A stretch of DNA of 5,763 bases from Acidobacteriota bacterium (GTDB lineage Bacteria; Acidobacteriota; UBA6911), in assembly GCA_017860075.1 (NCBI GenBank), contig JAFNAH010000239.1, positions 1-5,763 on the forward strand, in the 5' to 3' direction. The position numbers and the translations under genes are program-made. Below, one piece after another: positions 1 through 4,534 of the stretch (position 1 is the stretch's first letter; each line of letters begins with the position of its first letter). Below the pieces are notes generated by a model, which ran no database searches, was not told the origin of the DNA, and saw nothing but the letters and a program-made list of their open reading frames with translations.

Positions 1-834
1 GATGTTCGTGTTGACCTGCATTTTCGTGAGGTCGGCCGCGATCGTGAAAAGCGTCGGCGATGAGAAACTGGCGGCCACGGTCTGGCCGCGGTCCACGCTT
101 CGAGAGATGATAGTCCCTGATATCGGGCTGGTGATTATCGTGTGTTGCAGGTTCACCTTGGCTGTCTCGAGCGAGGCCCGCGCCTGAAGGAGCCTTGCCT
201 GGTCGGCCTTGTAACGCGCCTGCGCCGATTCGAGCTCCGCCTCCGCGGCCTTCTGGGTGGCGACTGCGGCACCGATGGCGGCCTCCGCGGTGTCGAGGTC
301 GTCCCGGGCTATCAGCTTTGCGTCCCAGAGTTCCTGCTGCCGTTTCAGTTTGCGCTGCTTGTCCAGGACGTCGACCTTTGCCTTTTCCAGGTTGGCCTTC
401 ATGCTGGCTATGGACGCCGCCGTGTCGTTCACCGTGGCCTCGGCAGTGGCAACATTCGCCTCAGCTTGTTGCACCTGCGCCTCGAAAAGGGCCGGATCCA
501 GCTTGGCGAGAAGTTGGCCTTTCTTCACCTCAGAGTTGAAGTCGGCGTACAGTTCGGCAATCGTACCCGACACCTGGGTTCCGATTTGCACCGTTGTTAC
601 AGCCTGGAGCGTGCCTGTTGCGGCTACCTGGAGGATGATGCTGCCCCGGTCCACACTGCCGAAAAGGTAGCTCGGCTTGTCGGCCTTCACGGTGATGATG
701 CGGTAAGTGCCGAACACGAGGATCAGAGCGGCCGCAAGGCCAGGCAAAAGGATATACTTCCTGGAATACCAGCGTGTTGGTCTCATCTCCCCTACACCCG
801 TATCTTTCAGATCAGAGCCGTTCAGCCCGGCCAT
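1..834 (-). CDS. MacA-like periplasmic adaptor (membrane fusion protein, HlyD/RND-MFP family), 3' part outside window
   Basis: This is the adaptor subunit that links an inner-membrane transporter (in MacA's case the ABC protein MacB) to a TolC-type outer-membrane channel. The frame is open from 834 to the left edge, giving 278 residues with the C-terminus missing. In order it shows a short cytoplasmic tail, a basic stretch (RPTRWYSRKY) before a single membrane anchor at about 27-48, the first half of a lipoyl-like domain at about 71-113 (TVQIGTQVSGTI, KKGQLLAKLDP), a long Ala/Glu/Lys-rich coiled-coil hairpin at about 115-225, and the second lipoyl half (ITSPISGTIISRSVDRGQTV), then LFTIAADLTKMQV, a phrase typical of MacA relatives. 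The start is uncertain. The ATG at 834 has no clear ribosome site, and the ATG at 786 has GGGGAG directly abutting it, which is too close; I keep the longer form. The gap 835-1038 holds no other gene. A MacB-like ABC transporter gene to the left would be expected. Confidence 0.9.
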   Translation of the reverse strand, partial: MAGLNGSDLKDTGVGEMRPTRWYSRKYILLPGLAAALILVFGTYRIITVKADKPSYLFGSVDRGSIILQVAATGTLQAVTTVQIGTQVSGTIAELYADFNSEVKKGQLLAKLDPALFEAQVQQAEANVATAEATVNDTAASIASMKANLEKAKVDVLDKQRKLKRQQELWDAKLIARDDLDTAEAAIGAAVATQKAAEAELESAQARYKADQARLLQARASLETAKVNLQHTIITSPISGTIISRSVDRGQTVAASFSSPTLFTIAADLTKMQVNTNI

Positions 835-992
835 CCGGCTCGGAACGCCCTGTCTTCCCTGCCTATGATAGAAAATACGCGGCCACGCGTCTTTTGTTGC
901 AGCCTTTCAAATCACAGCCGGGCAGTAGCGTTCAGCCCGTGATCGCGGCCGGTGTCCTGTCCCGGAAAGCGGTGAGGAAGCCATCCAAACCC

Positions 993-1001
993 TGATATGA
1001 T
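993..1001 (+). promoter_or_regulatory. extended -10 promoter element for the CBM9-like gene
   Basis: The sequence TGATATGAT reads as TG-n-TATGAT, an extended -10 box with five of six matches to TATAAT. No recognisable -35 lies 16-18 bases upstream, which is tolerated for extended -10 promoters. Transcription would begin near 1008, downstream of the ATGs at 997 and 1000, so this site argues against those start codons. This is a reading of the sequence only. Confidence 0.35.
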
Positions 1002-1020
1002 GGCCGGGATTCGCTTGGAT

Positions 1021-1026
1021 GAGGAG
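1021..1026 (+). promoter_or_regulatory. ribosome binding site deciding the CBM9-like start
   Basis: GAGGAG lies 12 bases before the ATG at 1039 and directly abuts the ATG at 1027. Zero spacing is unworkable and 12 is long but usable, so the site favours 1039. The more upstream ATGs (997, 1000) have only a distant GAGGAA at 975-980 on the far side of the proposed promoter. Confidence 0.4.
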
Positions 1027-1038
1027 ATGCTCGAGCCC

Positions 1039-1977
1039 ATGAAGACCAAATTGCAGATTGAAGAGATAAAGGCAGCGACCAACAAACGTCATTCTTCCAT
1101 TCGCGTAAACGTCTTCATCGGGCTATTGACCCTCGGACTGTCCTGCGCATATCCTCGGCAAATGGACTACAGCTCTCACTACAATCAGGAACTCGCTCAC
1201 TACACCTGCCACCGCGCTTCCGGGCCGATCAGTGTCGACGGCAGGCTGAATGAAACCGACTGGCAGCGCGCGCCCAAGTCTTCGCCCTTTGTCGACATTG
1301 TCACTGGAAAGCCGGGATGGTACGACACGCGCGTCGCCATGCTCTGGGATGACCGCTGCCTCTACTTCGGTTTCACGGTCGAAGAGCCCGACGTCTGGGC
1401 GACGTTGACGGATCGCGATTCCAAGATATGGTTCGACAATGACGTGGAGGTGTTCATCGCCGGAAAGGATGCGTACTACGAACTCGAGGTCAACGCGCTG
1501 AACACCATCTATGAGGTCTTCTGGATATGGAAGGACATGTACCGGCCCGGCAGTCCGTACAACGTGCCCGAGTGGAATCCTGAGGGCCGGAACCTGATGG
1601 TGATCGATGGCATCGGGGGCCACGTTCATCCCCGCGGATGGCGCAACGGGTACCTGGATTGGGATTTTCCCGGGCTCCTTCATGGCGTTCACGTGGACGG
1701 CACGCTGAACAAGCGCGACGACGTGGATCGGGGATGGACGGTCGAGCTGGCTTTCCCCTGGGAGGGGATGAAATGGCTTGCGGACGGTCGGTCCCTGCCG
1801 CCGAAAGAAGCGGATATATGGCGGATAGACTGCTCACGTTTCGAGCAAGTCGGGCCCAAGGGCGAGAAGCTCGAGACCGCCGCAGGCTGGACCTGGAACC
1901 GCCACGGGCACTATGATTCGCACATCCCGGAGACCTTCACCTACGTCCACTTCACCGAAAAGATCGTCGGGAAGTAG
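1039..1977 (+). CDS. secreted CBM9-like carbohydrate-binding protein
   Basis: This 312-residue protein looks like a stand-alone member of the carbohydrate-binding module family 9-like group, which has a beta-sandwich (DOMON-like) fold. An N-terminal export signal is likely: basic residues to about 22, then a hydrophobic run VNVFIGLLTLGL and a Cys at 36; the Cys lacks a proper lipobox, so a lipoprotein is doubtful. The family signature opens at about 64 (ISVDGRLNETDWQRAP), followed by strands with TRVAMLWDDRCLYFGF, the acidic segment WFDNDVEVFI, YYELEVNALNTIYEVFW, GWTVELAFPW near 232-241, WRIDCSRFE, and the C-terminal WTWNRHGHYDSHIPE. Several Trp and Tyr residues could stack on sugar rings. 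No catalytic residues are recognisable, so it probably binds rather than cleaves glycans. The start is set at 1039 by the promoter and ribosome site; an in-frame ATG at 997 would add 14 residues. It converges on an exported mutarotase, which supports a carbohydrate role. Confidence 0.85.
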   Translation: MKTKLQIEEIKAATNKRHSSIRVNVFIGLLTLGLSCAYPRQMDYSSHYNQELAHYTCHRASGPISVDGRLNETDWQRAPKSSPFVDIVTGKPGWYDTRVAMLWDDRCLYFGFTVEEPDVWATLTDRDSKIWFDNDVEVFIAGKDAYYELEVNALNTIYEVFWIWKDMYRPGSPYNVPEWNPEGRNLMVIDGIGGHVHPRGWRNGYLDWDFPGLLHGVHVDGTLNKRDDVDRGWTVELAFPWEGMKWLADGRSLPPKEADIWRIDCSRFEQVGPKGEKLETAAGWTWNRHGHYDSHIPETFTYVHFTEKIVGK

Positions 1978-2000
1978 CCACGACCTGGTTCAGGCCACAA

Positions 2001-2043
2001 AGTAGGTCCGGTCTGTTAGACCGGACCTCGGCCCGGACCTACT
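2001..2043. repeat. palindromic intergenic element, REP-like, probable bidirectional terminator
   Basis: The 43-base element fills most of the 66-base gap between two convergent genes and ends one base before the mutarotase stop codon. AGGTCCGGTCT (2004-2014) and AGACCGGACCT (2018-2028) form a perfect 11-bp stem with a 3-base loop. Alternatively AGTAGGTCCG (2001-2010) pairs perfectly with CGGACCTACT (2034-2043). Both structures use the same left arm, because CCGGACCT is directly repeated at 2021-2028 and 2033-2040. There is no T-run on either side, so it is not a classical intrinsic terminator. A REP-type dispersed repeat that also blocks read-through from both sides is my inference. Confidence 0.7.
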
Positions 2044-3078
2044 CTAGAAGCCCTCAGGAATAATCCAGAAACTTTCCTTCCAGATTCCCCGCGGGGGAAT
2101 GGACTGCAGTTCCTTGTAGAGCCCTGCGTGGGCGAGGTTGAAGGCGTTTGTGATCCCCACCATCGGCTCGAAGCAGATGAAGTCCCGCCCGGGAGGGGCG
2201 AACACTATCGCGACATCGAATTTCGGCCCGAACAGGACGCTTATCTTCTGTTTCCGGCCCAGGACCCGGAATTCAGCGCGCCCGGCCGCATCGCGGATCA
2301 GATTGACGAATCCTGCATCCAGGTTGAAATCACGAAGCGGCTGGGGATCAGCCAGGTTCACCGGCTCGGTCATTCCGGTGGGAATCAGGCTTCGGGATAC
2401 CGCCACGGTCTCGCGAGCCGCCACGTGGACGCGCCAGTCATCGCGCGGCGAATCGTCGAGCCGGTAATAGGTGTGGTAACCGAGCGACAGTGGCATCGGC
2501 TCCGTGGACAGGTTCTCGATCGAGGTCTCTACCTCCAGTTGTCCGTTGCGGAGACGGTAGGTCATGGTGATCTCGTGCGCAAACGGGAACTGCGCCATCC
2601 AGTCAGGGTATCGCCAGAAGTCGAGCCTGGAGGTCACACTCGCCGATTCATTGTCGGCCCGCACACTCGTCACTTCCCACCCGCTTGAATAAGCAAGAAG
2701 GCCGTGAATCGGATTGTGATTGCCGTCGTAACGGAAGTTCTTCAGATCGGGGTTCAGATGGTATTGCCGGCCGTTCGCCCAGTAAGTATCTCCATCGATT
2801 CGATTCGCCCAGGGAGCGAGCAGGGGATTGCCCAATTGAACCGGCTTGTCCCTGAACTCCCTGAGACTCCCGTAGGGTGACCACAGGATGTGTTTCCCCT
2901 TCACCTTCATTTCGAAGGCGTTGTTGCCGATGGATGGGACGATCAGAATCTCAGTCTCGTTCCTGGTGTCCGAAAGACGGATCACCTCGATCCCGTCCAC
3001 GGAGATGCGCCCGGCGGAATAGTTCATTGACAACCCCATGGGTGGCATGAGGAGGACAGCAATCGCTATGGAGATCAT
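2044..3078 (-). CDS. exported aldose 1-epimerase (mutarotase, GalM family)
   Basis: This 344-residue protein belongs to the galactose mutarotase family, which interconverts alpha and beta anomers of aldoses. Expected active-site residues are present: His125 in NPIHG, His202 in LGYHTYYRL, and the general base Glu304 in FICFEP; the substrate-pocket phrase NPLLAPWANR is at about 84-93. These correspond by motif to the two His and one Glu of characterised GalM enzymes. The length is normal for the family plus a signal peptide. The hydrophobic N-terminus (ISIAIAVLLMPPMGLS) suggests export, so it would act in the periplasm rather than in the cytoplasmic Leloir pathway. The start at 3078 is supported by AGAGGAAGG a few bases upstream. 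The same frame stays open to 3384, but that stretch overlaps the NosL-like gene and is not likely coding. It lies 68 bases downstream of the NosL-like gene on the same strand, so they are probably cotranscribed. The substrate is unknown. Confidence 0.9.
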   Translation of the reverse strand: MISIAIAVLLMPPMGLSMNYSAGRISVDGIEVIRLSDTRNETEILIVPSIGNNAFEMKVKGKHILWSPYGSLREFRDKPVQLGNPLLAPWANRIDGDTYWANGRQYHLNPDLKNFRYDGNHNPIHGLLAYSSGWEVTSVRADNESASVTSRLDFWRYPDWMAQFPFAHEITMTYRLRNGQLEVETSIENLSTEPMPLSLGYHTYYRLDDSPRDDWRVHVAARETVAVSRSLIPTGMTEPVNLADPQPLRDFNLDAGFVNLIRDAAGRAEFRVLGRKQKISVLFGPKFDVAIVFAPPGRDFICFEPMVGITNAFNLAHAGLYKELQSIPPRGIWKESFWIIPEGF

Positions 3079-3117
3079 GACCTTCCTCTGTACCGGCGGC
3101 CAATGCCAGGTTGGCTC

Positions 3118-3147
3118 GCCGGCTCCCGGCGTCACGCCGCTTCCGGC
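3118..3147 (-). other. hairpin at the junction of the NosL-like and mutarotase genes
   Basis: Read on the minus strand, the RNA from the NosL-like stop codon onward can form a two-tier stem: an outer GCCGG/CCGGC pair, a small internal loop, and an inner perfect CGGCG-TGA-CGCCG hairpin (plus-strand 3127-3139). No T-run follows, so it should not fully terminate. It could stabilise the upstream message or lower expression of the mutarotase. In this GC-rich DNA a chance origin is possible. Confidence 0.35.
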
Positions 3148-3578
3148 TACTTCACGATATCGCCGAACGCGAGCAGTTTTGCCTGGTACTGGGCGGCAAG
3201 CTTTTCTGCCTGGTTCTTGTCCTTGAACGCCAGGATGCCGCCATTCTGCGGGGTCTTGAACTGCTCCGATTTTACAAAAGCTGCCTGCTCGGCGGGCAGC
3301 CATTCCTTCGTCGCGTAATCGACAACATAAAATGCGCCGATGTTCTCCTTCTTCATCTTGTTCTGCGCATAGTCGGCCATGCACGCGATGTCATCAAATT
3401 TCCGGACGAAGCCATCCTTGGTGGCAAACTCCGCGGCATACTGCTTCTCGACGATCGGCGCCTTGCAGCGGAAGCAGATGTCGTTCTGGGCAATCTCCAC
3501 CGGTCTGTAGGTCGGCTGCTGGCAGGCCACAAGAGCGATGGTCGCGCACGCGAGCAACAGCTTGCGAACAGTCATCAT
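3147..3578 (-). CDS. NosL-like lipoprotein, putative copper-binding
   Basis: This 143-residue protein resembles NosL, an outer-envelope lipoprotein that binds Cu(I) and helps supply copper to nitrous oxide reductase. A type II signal peptide is clear: basic start, hydrophobic core and lipobox LVAC with Cys19 as the lipidated residue. The NosL-type hallmarks follow: CFRC (Cys35, Cys38) near the mature N-terminus, the phrase FVRKFDDIACMADY (61-70, with FDD), YVVDYATKEW, and a C-terminal half that contains GGILAFKDKNQAEKLA. The usual family motif is CxxCGM; here the Gly-Met after the second Cys is Lys-Ala, so metal binding may differ. GGAGG lies 7 bases before the ATG at 3578; a second ATG follows at once (3575). 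No nosZ, nosD, nosF or nosY is in the window, so a role in N2O reduction is unsupported here; a more general copper or metal delivery role is an alternative. The mutarotase follows on the same strand. Confidence 0.75.
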   Translation of the reverse strand: MMTVRKLLLACATIALVACQQPTYRPVEIAQNDICFRCKAPIVEKQYAAEFATKDGFVRKFDDIACMADYAQNKMKKENIGAFYVVDYATKEWLPAEQAAFVKSEQFKTPQNGGILAFKDKNQAEKLAAQYQAKLLAFGDIVK

Positions 3579-3673
3579 GTGTGTACCTCCGGGATGCTTG
3601 ATTAGACCTGATCGCGAAGAAAACGCTCCGGCATCGGGTTGCCGCCGGGACCGGTTGCAGCTCCGGCCTGTGG

Positions 3674-3700
3674 CGGCGCCGCGAAGCTGCGCGGCCGCCG
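3674..3700 (-). other. GC-rich hairpin in the leader of the NosL-like gene
   Basis: GCCGCG (3678-3683) and CGCGGC (3690-3695) form a perfect stem with a 6-base loop, and CGGC (3674-3677) can extend it against GCCG (3697-3700) past a single bulged C at 3696. It falls in the 234-base gene-free stretch 3579-3812, between the candidate promoter near 3751-3779 and the NosL-like start. It might be a leader structure, or the remnant of a terminator for the nitroreductase-like transcript. No T-run follows in either direction. Confidence 0.3.
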
Positions 3701-3750
3701 ATCCGAGCGACGGGTGAATGTCGTCAATGTGCCGCGTCAGATCCGGATTA

Positions 3751-3779
3751 TCTATATGCGTGCTCGCGAATTCGCGCAA
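3751..3779 (-). promoter_or_regulatory. candidate promoter for the NosL-like/mutarotase pair, overlapping a 12-bp palindrome
   Basis: On the minus strand TTGCGC (3779-3774) and TATAGA (3756-3751) are 17 bases apart. The -10 is fair (four of six matches) and the -35 weak (three of six). The spacer contains most of the perfect palindrome CGCGAATTCGCG (3765-3776), which could be an operator or chance. If used, the leader before the NosL-like gene would be about 165 bases. Confidence 0.25.
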
Positions 3780-3812
3780 GCAAATCCGACGCCGAAAAAC
3801 CGTCTGCGCGGA

Positions 3813-4355
3813 TCAATCCTTCGGGTAGCCCACCGTCTGGGCCAGGATGATCTTTTGCTCCGGCCGGAGCCCAAGCGCTTTTGAAAGCGCCGGCTTGTCC
3901 ACCGACGCGCGGACCACCGTTGCCAGCCCTTCGGAGGCACAGTAAAGGTAGACGTTCTGCGATATGAAACCTGTGTCGGCTCCGGAATATAGAGCTTTGG
4001 ATTCCTCGTCACCGCCACCCATCTTGGCCGTGTCGGCGATGTACACAAGGTTCAGCGGCGCCTCCTTGACCCACTCCTGAGTCCCGGCCAGGGCGCGCAG
4101 GTCACCCGCAGCCACGGGCTTCAGCATCTCCCCTTTGGCGTCATAGAGCCAGGCCGCCTTGGCCGTGACAACGTAGACGTCTATCTCCTGGCGATTCATT
4201 GCCGATGGTGCCGTGACCTGCATGAGCGGCTTGCCGCCGTCGGTCTGTGGCTTTGGCAGCTGGACAGGCTGGAGGTCCTGGGCCGGTGCCAGGCATACCA
4301 GGCAGAGCGTCCACAGCAGTATCACGATCGAAAGCCTGCGGAGTGAAATCCTCAT
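3813..4355 (-). CDS. exported nitroreductase/SagB-type protein lacking the N-terminal FMN-binding segment
   Basis: The 180-residue product starts with a signal peptide (RRLSIVILLWTLCLVCLAPAQ, cleavage near 26), so it should be periplasmic. The mature part matches exported nitroreductase-family (SagB/ThcOx-like) flavoproteins: the linker LPKPQTDGGKPLMQ, then TAPSAMNRQEIDVYV, YDAKGEMLKP, GDLRALAGTQEWV, APLNLVYIAD, the long helix ADTGFISQNVYLYCASEGL (127-145), and C-terminal LGLRPEQKIILAQTVGYP. In relatives as I recall them, the LMQ-like and TAPSAMN-like phrases are separated by some 35-40 residues that carry the arginine-rich RRSTREF-type motif contacting the FMN phosphate. Here Gln46 is followed by Val47 and TAPSAMN directly, in frame. 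The protein may therefore not bind FMN normally. AAAGGAGG sits 5 bases before the ATG at 4355, and a TATAAT box lies just upstream, so expression signals look intact. Native deletion, decaying gene and assembly error are all possible. Confidence 0.8.
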   Translation of the reverse strand: MRISLRRLSIVILLWTLCLVCLAPAQDLQPVQLPKPQTDGGKPLMQVTAPSAMNRQEIDVYVVTAKAAWLYDAKGEMLKPVAAGDLRALAGTQEWVKEAPLNLVYIADTAKMGGGDEESKALYSGADTGFISQNVYLYCASEGLATVVRASVDKPALSKALGLRPEQKIILAQTVGYPKD

Positions 4356-4385
4356 GGGAGCCTCCTTTGGCATCATAGCGATCGG

Positions 4386-4391
4386 ATTATA
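4386..4391 (-). promoter_or_regulatory. -10 box for the nitroreductase-like gene
   Basis: The minus strand reads a perfect TATAAT, which would start transcription near 4379 and give a leader of about 24 bases containing the AAAGGAGG ribosome site. No good -35 is seen at 16-18 bases, so either a weak or activator-dependent promoter, or chance. Confidence 0.35.
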
Positions 4392-4458
4392 AGCCAATCC
4401 AGTGCCGAAGATAGACCGCAAAATCATGTGCCAATTGCGGATCCTGAGCCGGTAGCGG

Positions 4459-4487
4459 TGGACATCGAGCACCTGCACCGATAGAAT
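4459..4487 (+). promoter_or_regulatory. sigma70-like promoter for the TolC-family gene
   Basis: TGGACA (4459-4464) and TAGAAT (4482-4487) each match the consensus at five of six bases and are separated by exactly 17 bases. Transcription would begin near 4494, giving a leader of about 40 bases before the ATG at 4535. It shares the 179-base divergent gap with the nitroreductase-like gene's -10 box, so the two could be coregulated. Confidence 0.5.
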
Positions 4488-4534
4488 TTCGCCTCGGTTG
4501 CCTCTGATCTCATCATGAAAGGACGTGACGTGCG

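Noticed and set aside
142..942. 266-codon open frame on the plus strand
   Set aside because: It lies opposite the membrane fusion protein, whose minus-strand frame shows clear family motifs; the plus-strand product is Arg/Cys/His-rich and has no recognisable domain. The shorter plus-strand frames at 195-539 and 257-670 fail for the same reason.
1126..1150. Lipoprotein signal in the CBM9-like protein
   Set aside because: The residues before Cys36 (LGLS) do not fit the usual lipobox at positions -3 and -2, so only a general export signal is supported.
1123..1692. 189-codon minus-strand frame opposite the CBM9-like gene
   Set aside because: It is a GC-driven shadow: no ribosome site or domain, while the plus-strand frame has family motifs along its length.
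3079..3384. 102-residue N-terminal extension of the mutarotase frame
   Set aside because: It overlaps the NosL-like gene on the same strand in another frame, is low-complexity and Arg-rich, and the internal ATG at 3078 has a good ribosome site and signal peptide.
3147..3578. Denitrification or N2O-reduction locus
   Set aside because: Only a divergent NosL-like protein is present; none of nosZ, nosR, nosD, nosF or nosY is in the window.
3579..3779. 67-residue N-terminal extension of the NosL-like frame
   Set aside because: It would bury the lipobox signal peptide inside the protein, and the GGAGG site places the start at 3578.
3795..3811. Possible intrinsic terminator after the nitroreductase-like gene (T5 run on the minus strand)
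   Set aside because: The stem before the T-run is only three base pairs (CCG/CGG), too weak to claim.
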